Counted from the first letter of the stretch, positions 25,231 to 37,874 are shown. The stretch is 64,000 nucleotides of DNA from Mycteria americana (GCF_035582795.1 NC_134373.1:14530001-14594000); one strand, 5' to 3'. Notes: generated from the sequence alone by a model not told the origin. Numbers and translations are program-made.

Positions 25231-28200
25231 CTGGAAGAAAGGAAAAGGAAGGGGTACATTAGTTCTGTTGTCTTTAGCAAACTATCCTGTCCCACAAACT
25301 ATCCTGTCCCACTCAGTGATAGGAAGGCCATAGGGAGTTGCTGTATTTTGAAGACAAGTTGACTTGAATAATTCATTCTATTAAAATCAGGGAAATAAGC
25401 CAAAGTCACATAGGTTTTTTAGGTACAAGCAATTCAGTGGCTTCCCCCCCCCCCCGAACTATGATTTTATTTATTTTGCTGATAATGATAAGTGGTAGCT
25501 TGTCTTTTTTAGTTCCTCTGTCCTTTCTCCCTAGTGACACCACCACTACCTTCTAAGCAGAGATGATATACAATTACCACTCTGGAGAAGGCTCATAATT
25601 CCCTACAAGGCCTGTTCTACCAAACAAACATACTCATCACTGTGCTGATAACAGGACCGAAACAGAAAGAATAACAGGACTCGTCTTACCAGAATCACAT
25701 GATAGCCCAGTTTATTTAGATGCCGCTTCTTCATTGCCAGCTTCCCTTGGGGGTGCATTGTACCCACACAGAAGGCAGACAGAGGAACAAAGAGAAAAGC
25801 CAATCTACAACCAAGAAGAGTAGGGAAGACTCCATTGTACAAATGCAGAATAAGCATATTTAGGACAATGGTTCAATTATGTCCTTTAACACTGCAAAAT
25901 ATATAGCTGTCTTTCTGGTAGGCAAAAATATCAGGACTGCACAGATTTCATTACCCTTTTCCTTCTCCAGACTTAAGTAATTTAGACCCTAAATTCACAC
26001 AAGTACTTCACACAAGTACCAGCATTTACACGAATACCTTCAGCAGAAATAAGTCCTTAGATCTCCACTTCTCCCACAATGAGAAGGAAATAGATCATTC
26101 AAAATTCTACATTATTCTGACAGCTTCTGCATTTACTTTGATCCTTTGCTAATATTCAGAATCAGCTACTTCCTGCCATAAAAACCTGCTTGGAAGGGTG
26201 AGGAAAGCTGAATGCCTTGGAAGCCTCACAGTGAGTTTCTGTTACACAATTCACTAGCTCTCCTTTTACCAAAAAGCAAACTATACAAAATACATTGCTG
26301 TGCAGTGACCCAGCACACAAATGTTAAGTATTATCCAACTGTACTTAAGCATTACTTAAATGATGTATGTCCCACTTCAGTTACTGAGAGATCATTCTTC
26401 TACATAAGATTAAATTAATCACCTAAAATGTGGATATGATGATCCTTTTTATTCAAATTATATTTCAGCACCTGAATTAATTGCCATAACATACCATTGA
26501 GATGCACATTTTAGAGACTCTAAGAGAATAACTGAATGTTTAACTGGACACACAAATACTTGGAATTTTAAAACCATAATGTAGCAATTTTTTGGAAGGG
26601 ATTTCAGTCATATTTCAAAACCTGTATCCATTACAAGAGTATCAGACTACTGTGACGTTTCTTGCCTCTTTCTCTGAAATGTTAAGTTTTAGCCTCTGTT
26701 AGAAGAAGGTAGTGAGCTGGATGAGTTGTAGCTCTGAACTGGCATGGCAATTTTTGTATATTTCAGTGATCACAAATAACAAGTTAGTTTTCTACTTTGC
26801 TTCTGCAAATCAGTGAACCAAAGATGTAACTGGATGGAACACATACAAATAAAACTAGCCTGCTAGGAAAAATATGCAGTCAAAAAAGACACCTTTGAGC
26901 ACTTGAGTCAGCATGATCATCTGTTGCAGCTATTGGGAGCACTTTCTTTCTGTCTGAATCCATTCTGATTTCAAAATCTGAAAACAAAACAACAAAACAT
27001 TTAACACTGCAAGAGGTTACAATTAACGTTCTCATTTGAACATTAATTGTTCAAATTGTTTTCAAATGAACAGCTCATTTGAAAAAGTTAACAGACACCG
27101 TCACTGCTCTGTTTCTAATTGCTGTTCTCTAATAATTTACAGATTACTGATGGCTTTTCACTCCCTGCAACCAATGTAAACAGCGATAGCTTGCGCATCT
27201 CCAGAAAAAAAAAATTTGTTTTTGGAAACTGTAGATATAACTTTATGGGAGTGAAATCATAGTTTAAAGAAACTAGACTTGATCACAGTCTGTCATACCT
27301 ACTCAGATTTTCCTGTAATCTGATTCCTCATTAGAAATATTTAGGAAGACAATTATTACAAATACAGGAAAGTTGGTAAGCTAGGTGGCTGGCAAGAAAA
27401 TAAGCAATATCCAAATAGAAAAGAAACCAAATGTTATGATCACCTGTCAAAGAAGGTCATATCCCATTTCATAAATGAAAGTAGAACCCAAACCTTAGCC
27501 CGAGCTTCAGAGAAGAAAAAAGTCAGAGAACAAAAGAAGGCTGCTGTTTGGCTTTGTTTCTAACGTGATTTAGCACTAACATGTCAACTCTCTAAAACAG
27601 TTGGCCATATTGGATTTATGTATAATTAACATCTGCTCGCTGATGCTTAACAAAAAGTCCAAAGCAGTTTTGTAAATAAGAGCAATCAAAGTTTTAGGAA
27701 ATTGACTTAAATACTTTAACAGAAGCATCCTAGAAAGTAGATTCACCAATCAAGGACATCATTTGTTAAAGATTGTGTCCTCAAAGTGTTACACTTTTAA
27801 TCACTTGCACCCTACACAAATTTGTTACCACCTTACTATTTTGAGGATTATAAATCCACATTAAAAAGAATATGACAGTAATTTGGCTTCATACCAATAT
27901 GATATTTATATGGCAGCTGAACATTTTGCCGAAACATGTTCTCATCTCCCAGAAGTTCTATCAGTGCCTCCCGAGCCTTTCTGAGATTAACAGATACTAA
28001 TGAGGAGAAACTCTCAGTCAGCACAGATGCAGGCTTCACGAAGGAAGGGCTATCAAGTTCCATACATGTTTTCACACAGCGAAGCATCATTTCCTTTTGT
28101 TCTTTGTAAAGATCATCTGAAAAAGGATACAAAAAATATTACATGCAATGTATCACCTCACAGAATTTTTCTTTTTATTGTCATTTATAGTCTGTTCTGG

Positions 28201-31200
28201 CAGAGCAAATGAATTTCAACACAGGAATCAAAACCCAATTGTTTTTTCACTAAATATTATTGAGTATCTTCAATACATTGTTAAATATACACCATCAATT
28301 CACTAATTATAATATTAAAGTCTACGGCAAGGACCTGCCCATTTATCCAGTCTTTCCCCTCTACTGTACACAGCTCTGTGCATGCTATCAGTTATTATAG
28401 GAGACTTAAGGAGAACATGGAATGAAAGAGCATGCATAAAAACCATTTATAAAATCCAGACAACTAGAAGGCTGTTTATAAAACAAAGAAGGCATATCAG
28501 ACTTGGCCGTAATTTTGAAACTGTACTTTAAGAGTACTAAGCTGCGCCAACTCTAAGCAGTTACAGCTTTCCAGCTTTCAGGTTCAGCCACAGCAGGCTC
28601 AACAGCAAGACACAGCGTTTTACTCTACATTGAATTCTGCCTGCTGAACTACTCTACTGGCTGTAGAGAACTGTAATGTGAAAACCAAATTCTACTACAA
28701 GCTATTCCAAGCTCCTCATTATAACTCAGAGCAGTCAAAAAAACCTTTTACTCATGATTCCAGGTACTAAAGTGGGTTTACAAAGGTTAAGACTTCCTGT
28801 GTTTTTAAAAACGCCTGAACATCTGACAAAGATTGAACCCCTGGCTCTTACACATTTCTACCGTCTCCACAAATCTCATATTCATCTCTCTCCATGTGCA
28901 CACCTACTATTAAACTGTTGCCACAATGGGGCCCACGACAATAAGCCTGATGCCGTAGTGCAGAAACAGATCACTTAGATTACCATCACTACGTTAGCTT
29001 TGTCTTGAGCACTTCAAATTTAATCGTATTTGCATTCTTTAATTTCTAAACTTTTAACACAATTACAACAAATTATGTACGGAGGCAGACTATCCCTTTT
29101 AAAAGAAGAACACGACGAAGTAAGGCCTGACCTGACAGTAGAAGTTCATCCCTGCTATCCTTTTGCAGCAGCTCCTCAAGTGCACTATGAGGAAGATATC
29201 CTAAGATGCAAAGTGAATACGCTGCCTTCAGCAGTTCAGTGTTGGAAATCTGAGGGAGGTACTTATTCAAGCAGCTATGAAGAGTCTCAAAAAACCTTTT
29301 CCAAAAGCAAGAGAAAAGTATCTAAATACACAATTAAAGCTATATACAATACAGATTTCAAAGAAAAATACAAGTTAGAAATCTTTATTATCTTGTATAA
29401 TCATATGTTGTGTAATCTAACATTAGCTTTTGATTATTCTCTGAGGATACAGCTACCTACGAACAGATTTAGTAGCCTCATCAGTCTAGAATACATGTCT
29501 CCATTTTCAATTACAGAGAAAAATTCCTATGTAGAAAAGATGTGAAAAGACACAGCAACTTTACCTTACAGATTAATAAGACTGGATTATGAACTCTTTC
29601 ACAAATGAAATCAAATACTAGTTGCCATACATTACTCTATAGTGACTACATAACGTATTATCAGGCATTCTAAATGAAAACGTACAGATGCTTTTGGCCT
29701 CTGGGAACATAGTTGAGTCGGGAATACACTCGGAGAACAATCAAAAGGTTTTTCAAGTTGAGGAATTCAGGGTCTTCTGTCACCTTCTCAGCAAAAATAT
29801 CCATCAGCTCACTAGGCTGAAAGCCAAGTGTCTCGAAGGCAGAAAGAAAAAGGATAATCTAAAAGAAAAGATAGTTTTATAACATCGAGAAAGCCAGTAA
29901 AGTGGGTCCTACCTGTTGATTTCATAAAAGGCATTTTTAATGAAAGCAAATTTTTCAAATCGTAACACCCCTTTTATTTCTTATTTCTTTATTAATCAAT
30001 AAATAGAAGAGCATTTTAAAAATTTAACTGCATCAACTTCATCGGATTGGTATTACTAAAAAATCTGTTCTCCAAAGATCAAACACAAACATGAAGAAAG
30101 GTAAGATGGAAAGCACCAGATATTCTACTAGTACTGCTATAAATTATTTGGTCTCAAACTCACCTGTCTTTTATCCCAAAGGCAGGCAGTAGAATTAACA
30201 TAGTCTGCTAATGCTGAAAACAGCTTTACATTACGGTACTGGAGACTGTAACAAGCTTCCAGAATGAGAATTAACTGCCGAAATGGAGCATCGTGGACAT
30301 TCTCTGTAACAGAAGAGCAAAAAAGGACAAATTATAAAAAGCAAAGGGAGCTGTAGGTTAGAGACATTGTGGGAACAGTTTGGCTAAGGGATGGGGGGGG
30401 GGGGGAATCAGATAAGGAACTATGGAACAGACTGAGACTAGGCAGGCAAAGTCAACTGAGCTAAAACACATGAAGAAACTGAGAGGCAGAAGAAATCAAA
30501 CTGAATCAGGATCAAGCTAGAAGGGATAAATCAGCAAAAGGGGACAAATTAACAAAAGAAGCAAGAAGACTGTGTTCCCAGAACATCTTCTGTTCCGGGA
30601 TTCTCGATTTTCAGCACCTCCCTGCACTCAGCATGGAAACCCTCAGGCTAGCCTCTGGGCTTCCAATACCGATTGAGCCTTTGGGCTGTCCACTTCACCA
30701 TGTCAGCTGAGGGAGTAACAAAGAGGTGGATCTAAAGCTGCTAATGAATCACATATTAGCACATGATGAAATTTACATTTTTTTCCCATTTGGTTTTACA
30801 AAACGGCAAGAAACCACAAATATGAATCTACGTCTAAAAAGCACTAAAGGCTGTCAAGCACTAAAGCATTAGTGTATGCCAAACTGGAAAACATGGAACC
30901 ATAACATAACCTCCTGGCATATGAGCAAGATGACACAGATTGAGTGCCAGATGACAACAGACTTCTGCACAGGACTGCTGCTTCATTTGCCACACAAGAT
31001 GGACCTACTCCTGAGATGAAAAAGATTAAGTACTGAAGAACAATGCTCTCTCTTGAACATCCTGCTTTGTTTGCTGCAATAAGGGGCATACATGTCATAA
31101 AAGACAGGGACTGCAAGAGAAAAGAGCACAGTTACAGTAGTAGGATCAGCACCCATCAAAACTAGACTTCCTTTTCCTCTACCAGAGGACTCAAGAGGAT

Positions 31201-34200
31201 AGCAGGAAAACAACTGAATTTAACTCCTCTGAGTTGTGCTCAGTGATTTTCCAGGCTCAGCATAAAACAGTGTTACCTCATTTCTTGAGTGCTGACAACT
31301 GCGATTGAAGCCAATGAGAGCTGTACATCAAATAAAGTGATTTGTAATGCTAGGTATTCTTAAAGAAAACAGGCTAACAGAATCTCGTATTACTGGACAC
31401 TTTGACCTTAATCTCTCTCTTCTGCATAAGTAGAAAATGAGTATCACCACTGGGTCACTCCCTTGCTGCTGCAAAAATTAACTCAGTAAGTATCTATGAA
31501 GTACACAGTTATTACAATTCTGGCCAGGTCCCCAGATATAGGAGAGGGGGCTACGCAGCAGCACAGGAGCTGGAAAACCTGCTGGAGAATTCCTTTGCCC
31601 CATGGGCCCCAAAGCGTGCCCCTTTCTTCTCTTCCTATTCCATCTCCAGCCTCTGATAGGGGTCATTTCTGTTCAGAAATTAATCGCTCTGTCCCCAGAG
31701 CATCATTTGCACCATGTGCAGCATGTAAGTCCTGAGAACATGCACTAAAAAAACGCAGAAAAAAGTACTGAGTAGCTGATTACTCTGTGTATGCCATCTA
31801 GCCTGTGTTCTGAGTGTGGTGAAAGTCCTATAGGAGAAGCCAGTATGTGTAATTACAGACCGTGTCCTAACACATATGAAGAACCAGGACAAATAAAGGC
31901 TGTACAAGCAGCCCAAACACTCCTGGTTCATTTATGGTAAGAATGCTATTTTGTTATTTTAATGTTTTTTAGACACAAATTCATATGTATTTTAAGTGCG
32001 AATCAATATATACTGACCACATATACTTAAGAAATGTATTGTAAAGGTATGGAGAGAGGTGAAAGCATTAGCTTTCATTTAATTTTTTTCTGGGCTGCAG
32101 CATGAGATCAGTTATTAAACAGCATTCAATAATTAAATCCAGTTAACCAGGGAAACACTATGTTCCCTTTAGTTTGTCAACTAATCACACTAAGCCACCA
32201 ATCCATCCTGTAAGATATTCACTTCCAACTCAGATTTGTTTTAAAAATTTATCTGAAATCTATTTTTTCTTGCTAGAATTCAATTCTTTTTCCTAAATTC
32301 TGCATACAGAAAAATGCAATGAAAAATATGTAATTCAGGTAAATGTTAAGAAGGGCAGAGACGACAAGAGCTATTTGCTTTCATTATCCATCAGTAATTT
32401 TCTGTCTTGCTGCTTGTCAAATGACTCCACATTACTATAATATCCTGTAAAACAAAGATGTTTCCTGAGTTTTAAAGGAAATCAGAAAAGGGAGATGAGA
32501 CAATAATTAGGAAGAATTTGGTATAAGGAACGGAAATTTAATAAAGATATTTTTTTCTTACCCTGGATCTTTTTACTGCAGGCATTCAGGATTGGAATGG
32601 AACAATAATTCATTGCAACAAGAGCCAAAAACACACGCAGAGCATTCGGGAAAGTCAGATGGTCTATCTCTTTCAACACTGCCATCTAAAGTGAATTAGA
32701 GTTTATTAAATCCTTCATTCTTCACATATATTATCACTGCTTTCTGGTGAAGGCATTTTCACCAAAACTTTCCCAAATTCCTTAGCCTGTTCAAACTTAT
32801 ATGAAAGAAAAAGGACCAACAAACAGCAAAAGCATGAAGTAACTACTCTCAATTTCTTAATACACAATTATAGCACATCAAGTGTTCTAGAGCCATGTCA
32901 CTATGCAAGTTCCCAGCAATTTGCCTTTATATGGGTTTTTTAAAAGAAAGAAGTCTCAATAAAGCTCATTTCCAAATACTGTGAATATGTATCTTCTACC
33001 AACTGTTAAAAAAGTAGCAGAAATATAATTGGCACAGTTGACATTAAATAGTACTCCAATTACTGTTTTGGATGCACGTGAAAGTTGTAAGCCTTCAAAG
33101 TGATCCAACAGCACACCAAGTGGCATATCTTTAATACAAACACCCAGCTACAAATGTGGACTAAGGCACAGAAGGTCAGCTCTGATGCCACAAAACAGAC
33201 TTCATTTATCAAAGCAGTAATTAGATTGATATAAATGACAGTAAAAATGAGCCTACAAGTATATTGGCTATTAAAATACAATATTCTTACTGCATGCATA
33301 TCAAAGGTTAAATACAAAATGCATCTACAATAGAAATTACACAGTATTAAAAATAGCACCCCGTAGGCTCAGAAAATTAAGAGCTCCCTTCAGTTAACAA
33401 GTGGAAATGTTACTTTCCTCTCAGTTCCATATTCTACCATATCTTCACCCAGTTTCTCACCATCTTGTAAAAAGTGGTACCTTGTCCAAGGTTTTACAAT
33501 TTACTTACAACTAACACACTGCATGAGCCCCTGCACTGCTCTATTCTTGCCCAGTTTCCCATCAGTGGTATCCTCCCTCACTTCCTCATGAATGCTATTT
33601 ACAAACTCTGACCTCAGAGCCCTTCAGCTATGTGATGAAAACACTAGCAGGCCCTGTTTGAATGAAGGTTTCAAAAAGCTTCTTTAAATCAGGGGACAAA
33701 ACCCAGTACGCCCTGCCATAAAACCTACAGCGTGCTCCCAACCACTGTACTTCCCATGGTACCTTTCAGATACACAGAAAGATAAGGCCATGAGCTAGGT
33801 GAGTTCTCCTGGCATCTCACTCCCATCAGTCCTCTAGCTCCGTACCATTATTGGACACAGCCCCATCACAGACTAGTTTTCTGTCTTCTCGTCTTCCAGC
33901 CACCAGCTGGGTAAGGGAATCAGGGAACAGCCTGTAGGTGCTTCTATGAAATACCATGTGGCCAACCCAAACAAGAGGTGAGGGCACTGCCTCAATTCCT
34001 TTTGTACCATCTCCATCGCTTTCTGCCCCCTTTCATGGTGGGATATTCCCAGCCTCCAAATTTAAGTTCTTCCTGTAGATATAGCTGGACTATGATTCAT
34101 ATAGCAAATGCAGTTAACCTTTCTATTATATTTTTCTCTCTGAGTGTCTGGAAAGAACCATACACAATTTATAAACAATGCAAGAGCACAGGCTTTGTGG

Positions 34201-37027
34201 AAGTAAAAATGAGCCTCCAAGTCAATTTACCTCTAATTTCTTTTTCAGAAAGACTGGAGCATCTTTTCCCACACATTTCATCAGGTTTTGCAGTATAAAG
34301 ATGTCTCTGATACTTGGAATGCGCTGCTCCACTAGTAATCTGATGAAGAAGCACACACAAGGCCTTGAGCTAGAGAGAGTAACTGTTTAATAGAGCTTTC
34401 CTCATTTGCAGAAACAGCTAGGTACCCCCATTCTCCTGCACTGATGTACTCCCAAGTTAAAGCTCCTCTCCCACCTCCTTTTTTTCAAGGCTGGCATGAC
34501 TCTACATGATGTAGCTGCAGCACAGCTATTTTGCACATGGAAATAATTATATGTGCTTTCTTAATGTTATCCTGATAGACGAGCGCTGTTGCTGATACAT
34601 TAACAGCAGGGGCACCTGACCAGACTGCACGTGACTGTGCAGGCACGAGTGCTGTTAAGCCTCAAGGAATTAACGCTCTTCTGCAGAAAAAAAAAAAAAT
34701 TGCACATTTTTGTCATAGAATCATCCATGTGCAGGCAAGTTCTGAAACAGCTAGGAAACTTGGGGATGGACACTGACAACAACTTAGTGCAAGTGAGGAA
34801 AAAACCCAAACAAGCAGTGCTGTGGGCTGCAGGAACAGGAGGGGATATCATAATGCAGAGGGATCATAAGCACAAGATGAAGGAGTTCTGCATTCCCAGC
34901 ACCTCCTTTTCTGGCTCAGAGGGAGGTATTGTAATTGTTATGTCTGAATCACCCTTAAGTATACCTGCACAGCTACAAAAATATGAAGTGTCACTTTCCA
35001 AGGCAGTGCACTGCTCTGAAAGTCATGCCTGCAGATAGGCAAGAGCTCCAGACATCAAGACAGAGAAAGAGCTGTAGATGGATCTCCTGCTTTCCACCAA
35101 CTTACAAGAACTGTGCACCTGAGCTTCCAGGAGAACTTGGTTTTAGAATATCACTAACACATCCACCTTCTCAAAGCAGGACCTGACACAGGACCAAAAG
35201 TACTAATCCGTGGCAAGTTTTGTGACAGCCTCAGCAAAAACAATCTCATGGGAGTGAGCAGATTGGTTATCCACATAAATCTCATTGGCCAGAAAAAAAT
35301 CACTGCAGGCAAAGAAGTTATTCTGATAAAGCACTACACAGAAGGCCTTGCTGGATGCGCAGATAAAGTCTAAACTTGTCTTCATCTTAATTTTGACTTA
35401 CTAAATTAAAAGAAAACATTCCCTGGCTGTTAAATAGCATTTTTCAGCATGACAAATCAAAATACTTCACAAAGTAAGCTAGTCTCATTACCTCCTTTCT
35501 ACACATGGGTAAAACAGAGGCATAGATATGCGAAGTGACTTGATCACCATCACAAAAAAACCACAGTGGTGGAGCTGCAGTCAGAATATGAATCCCCTGC
35601 AGAGCAGTCTAGCACCCTATGCCATCGGAAGCCTTTCTGCTTGAAACTGCAAAGACAATGCCAAAAATCACTGTCTTGTATAGCTGTTATCTCACGTGAT
35701 CATTTAAGTCCTAAAACCACAGTATGTCTGTGGTTTACACGCAGACATTCCCTCCATGATTTCTAAAAGACATATATTCAAACAACATGTAAATATGAAG
35801 AACATGTGAAAGATATATTTTTCTCACTGTAATCCAGCTTGAAGAGCGCTCACATTCTTGTCTTTATCCAGCCCTGCTAAAGTAGTTGCCAAAACTGAGA
35901 TACATCGGTTATCAAGTTGATTGAGCTTCTCCTGTTAAAGAGTTTTCACAATGTCAAATAACTTCAGACCAGTAAAAGTTTCAGAAAAGAAAAACTGACC
36001 ACTCTTAATCTGTACGTGCCGTCTTCTCTTTCCCCCCAGAAGTCAATTCATAAACTTTAATTCTGCAGTGATCTACAATGTCTCACATCAGTCAAATTTA
36101 GTTGATTTGAAAAGGGTAATGATTTTTGAGACTTCTCTCTGCTAAATCTGTGTGAAATCAGGCAGTGGTTTCAAAAATGAAGGGAATAGAAGTACACACA
36201 AATTAATTATGGGAGCCCTGTTTCCATTGAACATCAGACTAAACCAGGGACGTAACCCAGCCCTCTCTGATGTTGCACAGACTCCCAGAATTAGCCCTGG
36301 GGTTTTGGCCCAAACTTAGGAGAAAAGGGATTTCGATACTTACTTGGCACACTCTCACCAAAGTCTGGACTAGGAGAGTGTTCTGAGGAACACCTAGGTT
36401 CACCACGGCATGCAGACTGAACACCAGGTCACCCCGCGTCATCCTTCTGGAGTCCCGCAGCAGCTGCTGGCAAAGCTTGACAAAAGCTGGGTGCTCAAAA
36501 ATCAGCTGCTTCTCATAACGCTGCTGGTCTTCCGACAGGTTTTTGAAGAGCCTCCATACTGTAGTTAAACAGTTTGTGAAGTGCTTAATGGAAACAGCAG
36601 ACTCTGACGCCAAGTCCAGCACATCAGAAGGACAGGTACATTTCTGGAGACTATCATAGAATGCTTCTCTGTGATCTATTGCATGCTTCACTTCGAAGCT
36701 CCCACAGTCATCCAGCTTTTCAAGTTCCAAGGAGCTCTGGGGAGCCTGCTCACTCACCAAAGCCTCTGTACTCTTCTCTGGTTGTACTTTAGCACCTGTG
36801 CTAAACACATCTGTCTTTTGAGATAGAAATCGAATAGATGATCCATGCAGAGAAGGACAACTATTTAAAAATAATTTCCTGAAGTTCACATTTTCCAGGG
36901 GATCCCTGTATCTGCCAATCCATAAAATGTGTTTTCTTGTTGTGACTGAAGATTTGGGAGTGAGCACAGAACTGCACCTATGCATGCGTCTAACAGTATT
37001 TAACAAATAACTTATTTTGTTATTCAT
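25111..37027 (-). CDS. FASTKD2: FAST kinase domain-containing protein 2
   Basis: Mitochondrial RNA-granule protein of the FASTK family; in mammals it binds 16S rRNA and supports mitoribosome assembly (established knowledge). Eleven minus-strand coding exons join in phase to 679 codons plus stop: 36344-37027, 35828-35931, 34231-34339, 32562-32685, 30164-30303, 29686-29858, 29132-29295, 27895-28116, 26893-26977, 25690-25804, 25111-25230. Human is about 710 residues. The N-terminus ([17 protein letters not shown]) is basic with no early acidic residue, as in a mitochondrial presequence. The middle carries the FAST repeats, for example [15 protein letters not shown]. The end (602-660: [20 protein letters not shown]) is the RAP domain. 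The start is the first ATG in frame, with A at -3; a 5' non-coding exon ends at 37855 in the CpG promoter shared with MDH1B. No frameshift or stop was seen. Confidence 0.96.
25279..25312 (+). repeat. Perfect 17-base tandem duplication
   Basis: AAACTATCCTGTCCCAC occurs twice head to tail in the last FASTKD2 intron, about 50 bases from the terminal-exon acceptor. Confidence 0.9.
25444..25455 (+). repeat. C12 run
   Basis: Twelve C residues in the last FASTKD2 intron (G on the transcribed sense strand). Confidence 0.9.
25690..25804 (-). CDS. FASTKD2: FASTKD2 coding exon 10 (RAP domain)
   Basis: [20 protein letters not shown], then [18 protein letters not shown]: the RAP domain of FASTK proteins. 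Acceptor ttggttgtag, donor gtaaga. Confidence 0.95.
26893..26977 (-). CDS. FASTKD2: FASTKD2 coding exon 9
   Basis: [20 protein letters not shown] to SSAQ plus two bases. Acceptor gttttcag, donor gtgtct. Confidence 0.93.
27035..27081. repeat. Pair of short inverted repeats
   Basis: TTTGAAC and GTTCAAA flank a 7-base loop at 27035-27055. CAAATGA and TCATTTG flank a 5-base loop at 27063-27081. Both lie in FASTKD2 intron sequence; no function can be inferred. Confidence 0.6.
27895..28116 (-). CDS. FASTKD2: FASTKD2 coding exon 8
   Basis: [20 protein letters not shown] to VQLPYKYHI, 73 codons with split codons at both ends. Matches human DVHLPHNYHIDFEIR across the junction. Acceptor ctttttcag, donor gtatga. 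Confidence 0.94.
28117..29131. other. FASTKD2 intron between coding exons 7 and 8
   Basis: 1 kb, AT-rich. Nothing recognised on either strand. Confidence 0.5.
29132..29295 (-). CDS. FASTKD2: FASTKD2 coding exon 7
   Basis: [18 protein letters not shown] to DELLLS, 54 codons. The donor is a weak GTCAGG inside the direct repeat GTCAGGTCAGG; the second GT is the one that keeps phase with the next exon. Confidence 0.9.
29686..29858 (-). CDS. FASTKD2: FASTKD2 coding exon 6
   Basis: [20 protein letters not shown] to VPRGQKH plus two bases. Matches human LFILILFENLGFRP. Acceptor ttcttttag, donor gtacgt. Confidence 0.94.
30164..30303 (-). CDS. FASTKD2: FASTKD2 coding exon 5
   Basis: Split Glu codon, then [20 protein letters not shown] to CLWDKRQ. 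Acceptor ctgttacag, donor gtgagt. Confidence 0.93.
30304..32561. other. FASTKD2 intron between coding exons 4 and 5
   Basis: 2.3 kb. It holds a G13 run at 30393-30405 and several frames below 100 codons with no protein character. No gene seen. Confidence 0.5.
30393..30405 (+). repeat. G13 run
   Basis: Homopolymer of about 13 G in a FASTKD2 intron. Confidence 0.9.
32562..32685 (-). CDS. FASTKD2: FASTKD2 coding exon 4
   Basis: [19 protein letters not shown] to NACSKKIQ, 41 codons plus one base. Acceptor ttcactttag, donor gtaaga. Confidence 0.92.
32686..34230. other. FASTKD2 intron between coding exons 3 and 4
   Basis: 1.5 kb without recognisable coding sequence or repeat. Confidence 0.5.
34231..34339 (-). 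CDS. FASTKD2: FASTKD2 coding exon 3
   Basis: Completes a Gln codon, then [14 protein letters not shown] to [12 protein letters not shown]. Acceptor cttcatcag, donor gtaaat. Confidence 0.93.
35487..35620 (+). repeat. Ancient MIR-like SINE fragment
   Basis: TTACCTCCTTTCTACACATG, GGTAAAACAGAGGCATAGAT, GCGAAGTGACTTG, then GTGGAGCTGCAGTCAGAATA and a CTAGCACCCTATGCC end. The order is that of MIR-type elements. It lies in the FASTKD2 intron between coding exons 2 and 3. Confidence 0.55.
35828..35931 (-). CDS. FASTKD2: FASTKD2 coding exon 2
   Basis: [20 protein letters not shown] to SALQAGL, 34 codons plus two bases. Acceptor ctttaacag, donor gtgaga. Confidence 0.93.
36344..37027 (-). CDS. FASTKD2: FASTKD2 first coding exon
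   Basis: 228 codons from ATG to VRVCQ and a gtaagt donor. It carries the presequence, a poorly conserved linker, and the first FAST-type repeats ([31 protein letters not shown]). The exon itself begins at 37135 after ttgtttttacag. Confidence 0.95.
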
Positions 37028-37032
37028 TTTTG

Positions 37033-37123
37033 CTAATCTCTCATGAAAAGATTTGAAATGGCAACGCAAAGTAAGGGATGCAATGAAATTCTACCAGTGG
37101 AAACAGTCCTGGAGAAACTGCAT
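37033..37123 (-). promoter_or_regulatory. FASTKD2: Upstream ORFs in the FASTKD2 leader
   Basis: Within the exon that starts at 37135, an ATG at 37123 opens a 10-codon uORF (MQFLQDCFHW) closed by TAG at 37091. It is in the same frame as the main ORF. A second ATG at 37044 opens MRD and stops at 37033, five bases before the main ATG at 37027. The ORFs are seen directly; a role in translation is inference. Confidence 0.7.
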
Positions 37124-37854
37124 AAGATCACTTATCTGTAAAAACAATTGAAAATTATGGATTAGTTACCAGACTTTCAATTCCTAAAGTTTCAATTGCC
37201 AAATGTATAAACACCTTCTACAGGAGAAAAAAACCCACAAAGATTTGGAAAAAGATCCCTGGAAAATGATTTGCAGAGGGCCTTCTATTGGGTCTCCTAC
37301 GTTTTAGTCGAACATCTCAACACAAGGCTAACTCATCCTAGGTGTCAATTCGTTTTCCTCCTTGCTGTTTTAACCAAAAACTATGCCGGGAGGGAGAGTC
37401 TTTTCCTAACTGGCGTTTCTCCAAGCAGACGCGTCTCCTGACAGGGCCCTGGTGGGTCACCGCCAACCTTCACCTCCGGTTAACAGAATCCTGCCCGGCT
37501 GCGGCCACAAACAGCCTGTCCCAGCCTCCCTGCCGCCATCCCACGGGCGAGTCGCCTGCCCGGCGGCCGCGGCACACCCGCGGGCACATTCCCAGGGCCG
37601 GGGGCACCCGGCGGGGGCAAAGCCTCTCGGTTTCGGGCTCGCTTTCTGCAGGCGCAGGGAACGCTGCCCGCAGGGGTACGGTACTAGTGGCGTAGGCCCG
37701 CGGCCCGGCGCCAAGGGAACAGAGGCCTTTCGGCGGCTCCGCGCACCGGCTCCCAACACCCGGGCGCAACGGCGGAGGATCCCGCCGCGCCGCGCCGCCC
37801 GCCTCAGCCGCGCCGGGAAGGGCCGGGCGGGTCTCGCCGCCCGGTAGCTGTTAC

Positions 37855-37874
37855 CTCGCACGCGGCGGCGCCAT
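37855..37874 (-). other. FASTKD2: FASTKD2 non-coding exon 1 (3' part) with split uORF
   Basis: On the minus strand GCGTGCGAG is followed by a gtaaca donor at 37854, a good candidate for the end of the first exon, since the next acceptor is at 37136. It contains ATGGCGCCGCCGCGTGCGAG; after splicing this reads MAPPRAR and stops at TAA. The transcription start is not determinable. Confidence 0.55.

Noticed and set aside
29030-29545. 171-codon plus-strand frame
   Set aside because: It is antisense to FASTKD2 coding exon 7 and its flanking introns, starts at a non-ATG codon, and has no protein-like character of its own.
34631-35038. 135-codon plus-strand frame
   Set aside because: Intronic in FASTKD2, antisense, with poly-Lys from an A tract and no recognisable domain.
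37028-37069. Upstream start for FASTKD2 at 37069
   Set aside because: The codon is TTG, not ATG. The first in-frame ATG is 37027, and an in-frame TAG at 37091 closes the upstream frame.
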